From Candidatus Avimicrobium faecavium (GTDB lineage Bacteria; Bacillota; Clostridia; Oscillospirales; Ruminococcaceae), in assembly GCA_904419105.1 (NCBI GenBank), contig CAJFQR010000013.1:1-21058 (forward strand): a stretch of 21,058 bases of DNA, given 5' to 3'. This document shows, one piece after another, positions 6,971 through 15,471 of this stretch. A program made the translations under genes and the position numbers. How positions within the stretch are numbered: the stretch's first letter is position 1; every line of letters starts with the position of its first letter. The notes under the pieces are model-generated. The model worked only from the letters and a program-made list of their open reading frames with translations, did not search any database and had not been told where the DNA came from.

Positions 6971-8346
6971 CTCTCACAGAGATTGCAGCCGCCCTCGGCG
7001 CCGAATATCACGGCCCCGACGCGGCGATCACCCATATTTCCACCGACTCCCGGGATCTTCCGGCGGGCAGCCTGTTCATCGCCCTGGAGGGGGAGCGCAC
7101 CGACGGCCACCGCTATGTCCCGATGGCGCTGCGCACCGGCGCCGCCGCGGCGGTGGTGCAGAAGCCGGTGCCGGACCTGACGGCGGAGGAGCAGGCCCGG
7201 CTGCTCGTCGTGCCGAACAGCTTTTATGCGCCGCTGGCCATCGCCGGGGCCTACCGGCAGCGGTTTTCCCCGCTGACGGTGGGGGTCACCGGCAGCGTCG
7301 GCAAGACCACCACCAAGGACTTTATCGCCGCCGTCCTGTCGGCCAGGTACCGGACCCTCCGGTCCGAGGGCAACCACAACAACGAGCTCGGTCTGCCGGC
7401 CACCGTCTTTGAGCTGGACGACAGCGTACAGGCCGCCGTCTTTGAGATGGGCATGGAGGCCCTGGGGGATATCCGCCTGCTCACCCGGGTGGCCTGGCCG
7501 GACATCGGGGTCATCACCAATGTCGGCGTCTCCCACCTTGAGCGGCTCGGCACCCGGGAGAACATCCTCGCGGCCAAGCTGGAGATCACCGAGGGCATGG
7601 CGGACGGCAGTCCCCTGATCCTCTGCGGGGACAACGACCTGCTTTCCACCGTGCGGATCCCCCGGCTGCGGGTGCTGCGCTTCGGCATCGACGGGGCGGA
7701 GCTGGACGCCCGGGCCCGGGACATCGTCACCACCGGGCAGGAGACCCGCTTTGTCATCGACTACCGCGGCGCCGGCTACCCGGCGGTGATCCCGGCCATG
7801 GGCCGCCACAACGCAATGAACGCCACCGCCGCCTTCCTGGTGGGGGTGGAGGCCGGGCTTGCCCCGGAGCAGGCCGCCGCAGCCCTCTCCCGGTACACCA
7901 TCTCGGGGATGCGCCAGCGCATCCGGGACTGGAACGGCGTCACCGTGGTGGAGGACTGCTACAACGCCGCCCCCGATTCGATGCACGCGGCGCTGGATAC
8001 GCTGGCGGGGATGCCCTGCCAGGGGGAAAAGATCTGCGTCTTTGCCGATATGCGGGAGCTGGGCAGCGCCTCGGAGGAGGGGCACCGCTCGGTGGGCCGG
8101 CACGCCGCCCGGGTGGCGGACCGGCTGCTGGTATACGGCCCCCAGTCCCACTTCTATCTGGAGGGGGCGAAAGCCGGGGGCCTTGCCGCCGCGGCGGAAT
8201 ACCCCGACCGGCCGGCGCTGGCCGCCGCCGTGCGGGACGCCGCCCGCCCCGGCGACATCGTCTGGTTCAAGGGCAGCCTGCTGATGCACCTCAGTGAGGT
8301 ACTTTCCGCCGCCTTCCCGGAGGACGAAACCAGCCAGGAACAGTAA
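6958..8346 (+). CDS. murF: UDP-MurNAc-tripeptide:D-Ala-D-Ala ligase MurF
   Basis: The 462-residue protein adds D-alanyl-D-alanine to UDP-MurNAc-tripeptide, completing the cytoplasmic pentapeptide precursor. The ATP loop VTGSVGKTTTKDF (about 110-122, K116) is followed by the MurF hallmark EGNHNNELGLP, then EMGMEALGDI, NVGVSHLERLGT and, in the C-terminal domain, VVEDCYNAAPDSM and ADMRELG. Length and motif order match the family. The ATG lies inside the last codons of murE (13-bp overlap) and is preceded by GAGAAGGAA, so translation is probably coupled. The product of the neighbouring murE is its direct substrate. Confidence 0.97.
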   Translation: MQQMTLTEIAAALGAEYHGPDAAITHISTDSRDLPAGSLFIALEGERTDGHRYVPMALRTGAAAAVVQKPVPDLTAEEQARLLVVPNSFYAPLAIAGAYRQRFSPLTVGVTGSVGKTTTKDFIAAVLSARYRTLRSEGNHNNELGLPATVFELDDSVQAAVFEMGMEALGDIRLLTRVAWPDIGVITNVGVSHLERLGTRENILAAKLEITEGMADGSPLILCGDNDLLSTVRIPRLRVLRFGIDGAELDARARDIVTTGQETRFVIDYRGAGYPAVIPAMGRHNAMNATAAFLVGVEAGLAPEQAAAALSRYTISGMRQRIRDWNGVTVVEDCYNAAPDSMHAALDTLAGMPCQGEKICVFADMRELGSASEEGHRSVGRHAARVADRLLVYGPQSHFYLEGAKAGGLAAAAEYPDRPALAAAVRDAARPGDIVWFKGSLLMHLSEVLSAAFPEDETSQEQ

Positions 8347-8367
8347 GGAAGAGGAGAACAGTCATCT

Positions 8368-9375
8368 ATGAATACAACGGCGACATTGGCCGCGGCCGCC
8401 ATCGGCTTTGCGGTGTCCGCAGGGAGCGGGTATTTTCTCATCCCGTTCCTGCACAAGCTCCACTTTGGGCAGACCATCCTGGACATCGGCCCCAGCTGGC
8501 ACAAGAACAAACAGGGCACCCCGACGATGGGCGGCTTCATGTTCATCATCGCCATCCTGCTGGCGGCAGCGGTGGGGTATTTTATGCTGTCCGGCGGGGA
8601 GAATACCGGCTGGTACGGCACCGCGGTGGAGACCGCCCGCTACTGGGGCGCCATCCTGCTGGCGCTCGCCTATGGTATAATCGGCTTTGTCGACGACTAT
8701 ATTAAAGTTATCAAGAAGCGCAACCTCGGGCTCACCGCCGTGCAGAAGCTCATCATGCAGTTTGTGGCGGCGGCGCTCTATCTGCTCATTCTCTACACCG
8801 CCGGCGACACCTCGACGGTGCTCATCATCCCGTTCCTCGGGCAGCTGGACCTCGGCGTCCTCTACTTCCCGCTGTGCACGGTGGGCATCGTCTTTATCGC
8901 CAACTCGGTGAACCTCACCGACGGCCTGGACGGCCTCTGCGGGTCGGTGACCTGCGTGGCGGCCCTCGGGTTCATGGCGGTGTCGGCGGTGCTGGGCTTT
9001 GGCGGCATCAACCTGCTGTCCACGGCGCTGGCCGCCGCCTGCCTGGGCTTTCTGGTGTGGAACTTCTACCCGGCCAGGGTCTTTATGGGGGACACCGGCT
9101 CGATGTTCCTCGGCGGCCTGGTGTGCGGGCTGGCCTTCGGCCTCGGGATGCCGCTGATCCTCGCGTTTCTGGGCATCATCTATGTGTGCGAATCGCTGTC
9201 GGTGATCCTGCAGGTGATCTCCTTCAAGACCACCGGCCGGCGCATCTTCAGGATGAGCCCGATCCACCACCACTTTGAGATGTGCGGCCTGAGCGAGGTG
9301 CGCATCGACCTGACCTTTGCGGCGGTCACGGCGGTGGGAGCCGTGCTGGCCGTGCTTTCGGTACTGTACCTGTGA
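8368..9375 (+). CDS. mraY: Phospho-MurNAc-pentapeptide transferase MraY
   Basis: The 335-residue polytopic membrane protein transfers phospho-MurNAc-pentapeptide from UDP to undecaprenyl phosphate, forming lipid I on the inner membrane face. Diagnostic motifs: DDYIKVIKKRNLGLTAVQK (aspartates at 109-110), NLTDGLDGL (182-190), FMGDTGSMFLGG, and the HHH cluster in PIHHHFEMCGL (300-302). About ten hydrophobic segments can be seen. AGGAG lies 11 nt before the ATG, slightly far, but no other start fits better. It starts 21 bp after murF. In most dcw clusters murD follows; here ftsW follows directly. Confidence 0.97.
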   Translation: MNTTATLAAAAIGFAVSAGSGYFLIPFLHKLHFGQTILDIGPSWHKNKQGTPTMGGFMFIIAILLAAAVGYFMLSGGENTGWYGTAVETARYWGAILLALAYGIIGFVDDYIKVIKKRNLGLTAVQKLIMQFVAAALYLLILYTAGDTSTVLIIPFLGQLDLGVLYFPLCTVGIVFIANSVNLTDGLDGLCGSVTCVAALGFMAVSAVLGFGGINLLSTALAAACLGFLVWNFYPARVFMGDTGSMFLGGLVCGLAFGLGMPLILAFLGIIYVCESLSVILQVISFKTTGRRIFRMSPIHHHFEMCGLSEVRIDLTFAAVTAVGAVLAVLSVLYL

Positions 9376-9402
9376 TCTTGACCCAAATGGAGGAACCCCG
9401 CC

Positions 9403-10563
9403 TTGGCTAAAAAGACCGATTCCCCGCGGCGCAAGCTGATGCAGCCCGCCCCCGGGCGGATGGATATGGTGTTTTTCCTGGTGACGATGATGCTGCTCGT
9501 CATCGGGCTGGTGATGCTGTTTTCCGCCAGTTACGCCAATGCCTACTACCTGCTCGGGGACAGCTTCAACTACATCCGCAAGCAGCTGATCTTTGCGGTG
9601 CCCGGCGTAGTGGCGATGCTGGTCATCTCCCGGATCGACTACCACATCTTCCACCGGCTGGCCTATCCGCTGATCGGCATCTCGCTGGTGCTGCTGGTGG
9701 TGGTCTTCTTCATGGAGCCCATCAACGACGCCCACCGCTGGATCTACATCGGCAATCTCACCACCTTCCAGCCGTCGGAGATCGCCAAATTCGCCCTGGT
9801 GGTGCTCTACGCCCACTGGATGAGCATCAACCCCGGGTCGGTGCGCACCCTTCCCGGGCTGGCGCCCTACGGCTGCGTGCTCGGCGTCTTTGCGCTGCTG
9901 CTCATCGCGGAGCCGCACCTGTCGGCCACCGTCATCGTCGCCGGCATGGCGGTGATCATGCTCATCCTCGGCGGGCTCAACCTCAAATGGCTCGGCGGGC
10001 TCATCGCCGGCGGCGTGCCGGCGGGGCTGCTGCTCATCTTCATCATGGGCAAATGGGACCGCCTGATGGGGCGTGTCACCTCCTGGCTCAACCCGGGGGC
10101 GGACGCCCGGGGCGACGGCTGGCAGACGCTCCAGTCCCTCTACTCCATCGGCTCCGGCGGGCTGATGGGCACCGGCATCGGCAATTCCCGGCAGAAGTAC
10201 CTCTTCCTGCCGGAGCCGCAGAACGACTATATCTTCGCCATCATCTGTGAGGAGCTCGGCTTCATCGGCGCAACGCTGATCCTGCTGCTCTTTGCCCTCT
10301 TCATCTGGCGGGGGTTCGTCATCGGCGCCAGGGCCCGGGACCGGTTCGGCAGCTTTCTGGCGCTGGGGCTCACCGTCCAGCTGGCGCTGCAGGTGCTGCT
10401 GAACATCGCCGTCGTCACCAATACCATCCCGGCCACCGGCATCGGCCTGCCCTTCTTCTCCTACGGGGGCACCTCGCTGATGATGGTGCTCGGCCAGGTG
10501 GGAGTGCTGCTCTCCATCTCCCGCCAGCCCAAAACAGAGGAGCCGGAGGAGGAAACACCATGA
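9403..10563 (+). CDS. ftsW: Septal peptidoglycan polymerase FtsW (SEDS family, FtsW/SpoVE type)
   Basis: This 386-residue SEDS protein has about ten membrane segments. It shows TTFQPSEIAKFALVV, EPHLSATVIVAG, the large-loop motif PEPQNDYIFAIICEELGF containing the catalytically important aspartate (D275), and the signature GIGLPFFSYGGTSL near the C-terminus. SEDS proteins polymerise lipid II into glycan strands together with a class B PBP, which is encoded upstream. A TTG start at 9403 is chosen because GGAGG lies 9 nt upstream; the first in-frame ATG is 36 nt further in. It overlaps murG by 4 bp (ATGA). FtsW and SpoVE cannot be separated by sequence alone; position and the presence of ftsZ favour a division role. 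Confidence 0.95.
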   Translation: MAKKTDSPRRKLMQPAPGRMDMVFFLVTMMLLVIGLVMLFSASYANAYYLLGDSFNYIRKQLIFAVPGVVAMLVISRIDYHIFHRLAYPLIGISLVLLVVVFFMEPINDAHRWIYIGNLTTFQPSEIAKFALVVLYAHWMSINPGSVRTLPGLAPYGCVLGVFALLLIAEPHLSATVIVAGMAVIMLILGGLNLKWLGGLIAGGVPAGLLLIFIMGKWDRLMGRVTSWLNPGADARGDGWQTLQSLYSIGSGGLMGTGIGNSRQKYLFLPEPQNDYIFAIICEELGFIGATLILLLFALFIWRGFVIGARARDRFGSFLALGLTVQLALQVLLNIAVVTNTIPATGIGLPFFSYGGTSLMMVLGQVGVLLSISRQPKTEEPEEETP

Positions 10564-11687
10564 AACTGCTCTTTGCCTGCGGCGGCACCGCCGGACACAT
10601 CAATCCGGCGCTGGCGGTCGCAAACTATATCACCGCCCGGTATCCGGACACCGAGGTGCTGTTCATCGGCAGCCCGAAGGGGATGGAGGCCCGCCTGGTG
10701 GCAGAGGCCGGCTACCCCTTCGCCCCGGTGGAGATCAAGGGCATCCAGCGGCGGCTGAGCTGGCACAATGTCAAATACAACCTGTCCGCGCTGGAACTGC
10801 TGGCCACCTGCTGGGGCAAGATCCGCCGGGTGTTCCGGGAGTTTGAGCCGGATGTGGTCATCGGCACCGGCGGCTATGTCAGCGGGCCGGTGCTGCGGCT
10901 GGCGGCCAAAATGGGCATCCCCACCGTCACCCACGAGTCCAACGCCTATCCCGGCGTCACCACCCGTCTGGTGGCGGGCACGGCGGACAAGGTGCTGCTG
11001 GCGGTGCCGGAGGCGGCGGCCCATCTCAAATGCCGGCATGAGCCCATCATCACCGGCAGCCCGGTGCGGGAGGAGATCCTCTTCGCCGACCGCGCCGCCG
11101 CCCGGCAGAAGCTCGGCGTCGGCGACCGGGTGTGCATTCTGTCCTTCGGCGGGAGCCTCGGGGCGGAGCGCATCAACCGGGCCATGGCCGAGGTGGTGGC
11201 CCACTTTGCCCCGACCGGACGCACCCACCACATCCATGCCACCGGCAGCTACGGCACCGAGCTGTTCCCGGCGTGCCTGGCGGCCCTCGGGGCGGAGGTG
11301 GCCGGGGACCCTCACATCGACATCCGGGAGTACATAAGCGATATGGCCGACTGTATGGCCGCCGCCGACCTGGTGATCTGCCGGGCCGGGGCCATGACCC
11401 TCACCGAGCTGGAGGCCGCCGGCCGGGCCTCGATCCTGATCCCCTCGCCGAATGTGGCCGCCAACCACCAGTATCACAACGCGATGGTGCTCCAGCAGCA
11501 CGGGGCGGCGGTGGTCATCGAGGAGAAGGACCTGACCGGCGAGAGGCTCTGCGGGACCATCGAGGAGCTGCTGGCCGACCCCGGACGGCTGAAGGCCCTG
11601 GGGGAGGCTGCGGCGGGCCTTGCCGCACCGGACGCCAACGAGCGCATCAGCCGGGAGATCCTCGAGCTGGCGCGGCCGCAGGACTGA
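10560..11687 (+). CDS. murG: UDP-GlcNAc:lipid I N-acetylglucosamine transferase MurG
   Basis: The 375-residue GT-B (GT28) glycosyltransferase converts lipid I to lipid II at the inner membrane face. The N-terminal glycine loop CGGTAGHINPA (residues 7-17) and the second-domain UDP-GlcNAc site CRAGAMTLTELEAAGRASI with the following PSPNVAANHQYHNA are clear, as are IGTGGYVSGP and THESNAYPG. Length matches the family. The ATG overlaps the ftsW stop by 4 bp and a GGAGGAGG tract lies just upstream, so the two are probably translationally coupled. An 84-bp gap follows before murA, the largest break between ftsW and ftsZ other than the ftsZ leader. Confidence 0.97.
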   Translation: MKLLFACGGTAGHINPALAVANYITARYPDTEVLFIGSPKGMEARLVAEAGYPFAPVEIKGIQRRLSWHNVKYNLSALELLATCWGKIRRVFREFEPDVVIGTGGYVSGPVLRLAAKMGIPTVTHESNAYPGVTTRLVAGTADKVLLAVPEAAAHLKCRHEPIITGSPVREEILFADRAAARQKLGVGDRVCILSFGGSLGAERINRAMAEVVAHFAPTGRTHHIHATGSYGTELFPACLAALGAEVAGDPHIDIREYISDMADCMAAADLVICRAGAMTLTELEAAGRASILIPSPNVAANHQYHNAMVLQQHGAAVVIEEKDLTGERLCGTIEELLADPGRLKALGEAAAGLAAPDANERISREILELARPQD

Positions 11688-11771
11688 AAAAATACACCCG
11701 TTTTTGACGCGGCGCATAGGATAGGACATCGAACCGCTGTAAACTGCATCAAAAAAGGGAGGGACCCGTCT

Positions 11772-13184
11772 ATGGCGGAGTATCTTGTGGCAGGCGGGCG
11801 GCCGCTGCACGGCTGCCTGACAATCCAGGGGGCAAAAAATGCCGCGCTGCCGCTGCTTGCGGCGGCCCTGCTCCCGCCGGAGAGCCGGATTGCCCGCTGC
11901 CCCCGGCTCCGGGATACCGAGGCCGCCGCCGCTATCCTGCGGTCGCTGGGCTGCCGGGTGCGCCGGGAGGGGGACAGCGTCCTGGTGGACGCCCGTCCCG
12001 CCGGCGGCTGGGAGATCAGCGAGGGCTGGATGCGGGAGATGCGCTCCTCGATCATCTTCCTCGGTGCCATCCTCACCCGGTTTGGCCGGGCGCGGGTCTC
12101 CTATCCCGGCGGCTGCGAGCTCGGCCCGCGCCCCATCGACCTGCACCTGATGGCGCTGCGCCGGCTCGGCGCGGTTATCCGGGAGGACCACGGCACGCTG
12201 GAGTGTACGGTGCCCGGCGGGCGGCTTTCCGGGGCGGAGGTGGTGCTGCCGTTCCCGTCGGTGGGCGCCACCCAGAACACCCTCATCGCCGCTGCGCTGG
12301 CCGCCGGGCGCACGGTGCTCCGGGGCGGCGCCCGGGAGCCGGAGATCGACGATCTGGCCGCCTTCCTCAACGCCGCCGGGGCCCGGATCCGCCGGGAGAG
12401 CGGCGGGGAGTTCGTCATCGACGGGGTGGAGGCCCTCCACCCGGTGGAGCACCGGGTGATCCCGGACCGCATCGCCGCGGTGACCTACCTCTGCTGCTGT
12501 GCCGCCGCCGGCGGGGAGATTGAGCTTTGGGACTGCCTGCCGGACCAGTTTGCGGCGGCGCTGCCCTGCCTGGAAGCCGCCGGCTGCCGGCTGCGGCGGT
12601 ACCAGGACGCCCTGCGCCTCACCGCCCCGGAGCGGCTTTCGGCGATGGGCTGGATCAAGACCCTGCCCTACCCGGGCTTTCCCACCGATGCCCAGGCGCC
12701 GGTGATGGCGGTGGCCGCCATCGGGTCGGGGACGACGGTGTTCACCGAGACCATCTTCGAGAGCCGCTTCCGCCACGCGGCGGAGCTGGCCCGCATGGGG
12801 GCGGATATCCGCACCGAGGGACGGGTGGCCATCGTCACCGGCGTGCCGGCCCTGCACGGGGCCCCGGTGGTCTCCACCGACCTGCGGGGCGGGGCGGCCC
12901 TGGTGGTGGCGGCGCTGGCCGCCGCCGGGGAGAGCCGCATCGGGGGGATCTCCCACATCGAGCGGGGCTACGAGGAGCTGGACCACTGCCTTCAGGCGCT
13001 GGGGGCGGACATCACAAGGAGCGAGCCGTATGAAAAAGAGGAAAAAGACCGTGCGCGCCCCGCAGAAGGGGACGCCGCCGAAAAAAAGGCGCCGCCGCCG
13101 GGGCCGCAACCTGCTCTACTACCTGATGTTCACCGCCATCGCGGTGGCGGTGGGGCTGATCCTCTCGCTGACGGTGTTCTTTAA
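11772..13184 (+). CDS. murA: UDP-N-acetylglucosamine 1-carboxyvinyltransferase MurA, with run-on C-terminus
   Basis: MurA transfers enolpyruvate from PEP to UDP-GlcNAc, the first committed step of peptidoglycan synthesis. The frame shows QGAKNAALPLL (K22, N23), the catalytic cysteine in GGCELGPRPIDLH (C115, same number as in E. coli), and the C-terminal HIERGYEELDHCLQALGAD. GGGAGGG lies 8 nt before the ATG. Homology ends near residue 419, the usual MurA length, but no stop occurs. The frame continues 51 more codons into divIB, overlapping it by 155 bp out of phase, and this tail is Pro/Gly/Lys/Glu-rich with less G/C-biased third positions. This could be a real stop loss or a sequencing indel at the gene end. 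Its position between murG and divIB replaces the murB or murC found in other lineages. Confidence 0.93.
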   Translation: MAEYLVAGGRPLHGCLTIQGAKNAALPLLAAALLPPESRIARCPRLRDTEAAAAILRSLGCRVRREGDSVLVDARPAGGWEISEGWMREMRSSIIFLGAILTRFGRARVSYPGGCELGPRPIDLHLMALRRLGAVIREDHGTLECTVPGGRLSGAEVVLPFPSVGATQNTLIAAALAAGRTVLRGGAREPEIDDLAAFLNAAGARIRRESGGEFVIDGVEALHPVEHRVIPDRIAAVTYLCCCAAAGGEIELWDCLPDQFAAALPCLEAAGCRLRRYQDALRLTAPERLSAMGWIKTLPYPGFPTDAQAPVMAVAAIGSGTTVFTETIFESRFRHAAELARMGADIRTEGRVAIVTGVPALHGAPVVSTDLRGGAALVVAALAAAGESRIGGISHIERGYEELDHCLQALGADITRSEPYEKEEKDRARPAEGDAAEKKAPPPGPQPALLPDVHRHRGGGGADPLADGVL

Positions 13185-14010
13185 GATCGAGACCATCCGG
13201 GTGGAGGGCTCGGAGCACTACACCTCCGAGGAGCTCATCGCCGCCGCCGGCGTCACCACCGGGGAGAACCTCTTCCGGGTGGACGACCGCCGGATCGCCG
13301 ACGTGCTGACCGGCACCTATCCCTACATTGAGGCGGTGGAGCTGCGCCGGGCCCTGCCCGCCACCCTCACCATCCAGGTCACCGAGGCCACGCCCCTCGG
13401 GGCCTTCCTCCAGGAGGACGGCAGCTATGTGCTGGTCAGCGATGCCGGGCGGGTGCTGGAGCTCGGCACCGGCACCCCGTCCAGCACCGGGCTGGTGGTA
13501 AACGGCGTCACCATCGAGGGCGCCCAGCTCTGCCAGACCATCCCCGAGGAGAACAACGAGTCGCTGGCGATGCTCCGCTACCTGGTGGAGGCCATCGAGG
13601 CCACCGGCTTTGAGAACATCACCCGCATCGACCTCTCCGACCGGCTGAATATGTACATCGTCTATGAGGACCGGGTCCGCATCGAGCTGGGGAGCGAGAC
13701 CCAGCTCACCGACAAGCTGGACTTTGCCAAATACGCGCTGGACAACAATGTCCGGGAGGACTTTGAAGGGGTGATGGACGCCACCGTGGCCAAGCGGATC
13801 TCCATCCTCCCGGAGGAGATCCACGAGGAGGGCTACCACGACGCCCCCTCGCTGGAGACCGAGCAGCCCGCCGGCACCGGGGACGGCAGCGAGACCGACG
13901 GCGAACCGGCGGACGGGGAAACTCCCCCGGAGGACGGGGAGGCCGCAGAGCCCTCCTCAGAGCCGGAGGACGGCGCCGCCGGGGAGAGCTCCTCCCAGGC
14001 GGAAAGCTGA
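13030..14010 (+). CDS. divIB: Cell division protein DivIB/FtsQ
   Basis: This 326-residue bitopic protein has a strongly basic cytoplasmic N-terminus (1-26, poly-Lys/Arg), one membrane helix (28-51), a POTRA domain starting at FFKIETIRVEGSEHYTSEEL and running to about residue 125, a beta domain, and an acidic low-complexity tail (about 275-326, rich in E, G, P, S and D). DivIB/FtsQ recruits and stabilises FtsL-DivIC and regulates septal synthesis by FtsW and its PBP. AAGGAG lies 8 nt before the ATG, so this start is secure despite the 155-bp overlap with the murA frame. It is the last gene before the noncoding gap ahead of ftsZ. Confidence 0.93.
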   Translation: MKKRKKTVRAPQKGTPPKKRRRRRGRNLLYYLMFTAIAVAVGLILSLTVFFKIETIRVEGSEHYTSEELIAAAGVTTGENLFRVDDRRIADVLTGTYPYIEAVELRRALPATLTIQVTEATPLGAFLQEDGSYVLVSDAGRVLELGTGTPSSTGLVVNGVTIEGAQLCQTIPEENNESLAMLRYLVEAIEATGFENITRIDLSDRLNMYIVYEDRVRIELGSETQLTDKLDFAKYALDNNVREDFEGVMDATVAKRISILPEEIHEEGYHDAPSLETEQPAGTGDGSETDGEPADGETPPEDGEAAEPSSEPEDGAAGESSSQAES

Positions 14011-14033
14011 CCGCGGGCGGGGCGGTTCGTCCG

Positions 14034-14078
14034 GTTTTGCGCCGGCGGGCTGGTATGATGCGAAAGGGGGCGCAAAAC
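14034..14078. repeat. 10-bp perfect inverted repeat downstream of divIB
   Basis: GTTTTGCGCC (14034-14043) and GGCGCAAAAC (14069-14078) are perfect complements with 25 nt between them. No T-tract follows. It could be an operator, an RNA structure, or a factor-dependent end signal for the dcw transcript. It lies between divIB and the ftsZ promoter. Confidence 0.5.
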
Positions 14079-14132
14079 AGCTCCCCGGGCTCGAAAAATT
14101 TCCGGACTTTGCCGGATATCCTCTGAAAAGAG

Positions 14133-14161
14133 TTGCGAAACCGGCTTTTTTCTGTTACACT
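14133..14161 (+). promoter_or_regulatory. Promoter of ftsZ (sigma-A, extended -10)
   Basis: TTGCGA (14133-14138) and TACACT (14156-14161) are separated by 17 bp, and TG at 14153-14154 gives an extended -10. Transcription should start near 14168, leaving a leader of about 125 nt before ftsZ. No other convincing promoter lies in the 281-bp gap. Confidence 0.65.
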
Positions 14162-14291
14162 TATAGTTGATATCGTATCGGACGGCGGCCGCGCTCCGTC
14201 GGTTCCACCGTGCCGGACAGTACATTTTTACGGACGATTCCAGGCGGGAGCCTTAGAAATAGAAATGACGTTAAAAAGGGGTTACGGCGTT

Positions 14292-15443
14292 ATGCAGATG
14301 AATTTCAACATCGACAACAATGACTTCGAGAAAGAGACAAACATCAAGGTCGTCGGCGTCGGCGGTGGCGGTGGCAACGCAGTCAACCGCATGGTCAGCG
14401 AAGGGGTCCACAGCGCGGAGTTCATCGCAATCAACACGGATAATCAGGCGCTCAAGCGCTCCCTCGCCGCGCAGAAGATCCACATCGGCGTCAAGCTCAC
14501 CCGCGGCCAGGGCGCCGGCGGCATCCCGGAGAAGGGCCAGCGCGCCGCCGAGGAGAACCGGGACGAGATCGCCGCGGCCCTCAAGGGGACCGATATGGTG
14601 TTCATCACCGCCGGCATGGGCGGCGGCACCGGCACCGGCGCAGCGCCGGTGGTGGCGGAGATCGCCCACGATATGGGTATCCTCACCGTCGGCATCGTCA
14701 CCAAGCCCTTCCTGTTTGAGGGCTCCCGCCGGATGAGCCAGGCGGAGATGGGCATTGCCGCCCTGCGGGAGAATGTGGACGCGCTGCTCGTCATCCCCAA
14801 CGAACGGCTCAAGCTCATCTCGGAGGAGAAGATCACCCTGCTCAACGCCTTCTCCCAGGCGGACCTGGTGCTCAAAAAGGGCGTTCAGAGCATCTCCGAC
14901 CTGATCAACATTCCCGGCATCATCAACCTGGACTTCGCCGATGTCGTATCCATCATGAAGGGCGCCGGCCTGGCCCACATGGGCACCGGCTCGGCCACCG
15001 GCAAGGACAAGGCGGAGGTGGCCGCCAAGATGGCCATCTCGTCGCCGCTGCTGGAGACCTCCATCGACGGCGCCAAGGGCGTCATCATCAACATCACCGG
15101 TTCGGTGGATATGTCGCTGGAGGAGGTGGACCTCGCCTCCCAGATCGTCCACGACGCCGCCCATCCCGATGCCAACATCATCTGGGGCGTCTCCTGCGAC
15201 GAGACGCTGGAGGATGAGATCCACATCACCGTAATCGCCACCGGATTTGAAAAGGAGCCGGAGGATTTCGACCTGCCGAACTACAAGTTCAAGAGCGAGC
15301 CGAACCAGAAGCAGCCCCAGCCGGCTGCCGACGCCGGTGAACAGGCTCAGGCCGCCGCTTCGGAGGACGGCGTCTCCTCCGAGGAAAACGGAGAGGACGA
15401 TGAGGACTTCTTCCAGATCCTCAGTATCTTCAACAAGCGGTAA
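14292..15443 (+). CDS. ftsZ: Cell division GTPase FtsZ
   Basis: The 383-residue tubulin homologue forms the Z-ring at midcell. The N-terminal GTPase half shows VVGVGGGGGNAVNRM, the tubulin signature GMGGGTGTG (108-116) and PFLFEGSRRM; NLDFADV with the T7-loop region and GTGSATGKDKA follow. The start ATG at 14292 has AAAAAGGGG about 10 nt upstream and gives a normal FtsZ N-terminus; an in-frame ATG at 14265 would add nine residues and has poorer spacing. The C-terminus is a Gln/Glu/Ala-rich linker ending in EDFFQILSIFNKR, not the usual D-IPxFLR-type peptide that binds FtsA and SepF. ftsA is not adjacent. The gene has its own promoter, so it need not follow dcw transcription. Confidence 0.98.
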   Translation: MQMNFNIDNNDFEKETNIKVVGVGGGGGNAVNRMVSEGVHSAEFIAINTDNQALKRSLAAQKIHIGVKLTRGQGAGGIPEKGQRAAEENRDEIAAALKGTDMVFITAGMGGGTGTGAAPVVAEIAHDMGILTVGIVTKPFLFEGSRRMSQAEMGIAALRENVDALLVIPNERLKLISEEKITLLNAFSQADLVLKKGVQSISDLINIPGIINLDFADVVSIMKGAGLAHMGTGSATGKDKAEVAAKMAISSPLLETSIDGAKGVIINITGSVDMSLEEVDLASQIVHDAAHPDANIIWGVSCDETLEDEIHITVIATGFEKEPEDFDLPNYKFKSEPNQKQPQPAADAGEQAQAAASEDGVSSEENGEDDEDFFQILSIFNKR

Positions 15444-15471
15444 CCTGCCCGCCTTCCGGTTTGACAAACCC

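Noticed and set aside
8676..8681. TATAAT inside mraY
   Set aside because: It lies in conserved mraY coding sequence just before the DDY motif and has no matching -35 or downstream gene to serve.
13029..13060. Programmed frameshift making a MurA-DivIB fusion
   Set aside because: A-runs are present, but divIB has its own strong ribosome-binding site and start, and MurA is complete before this point; an indel or stop loss is simpler.
10461..13109. Very long open frame on the minus strand (882 codons) opposite ftsW, murG and murA
   Set aside because: It is a shadow of G+C-biased third codon positions; its translation is Gly/Arg/His/Ala-rich with no family motifs, while the plus strand shows complete MurG and MurA motifs.
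15461..15466. Perfect TTGACA between ftsZ and the sugar kinase
   Set aside because: The -10 position at 17 bp spacing falls in a run of C (15484-15489) within a hairpin, so no promoter is supported.
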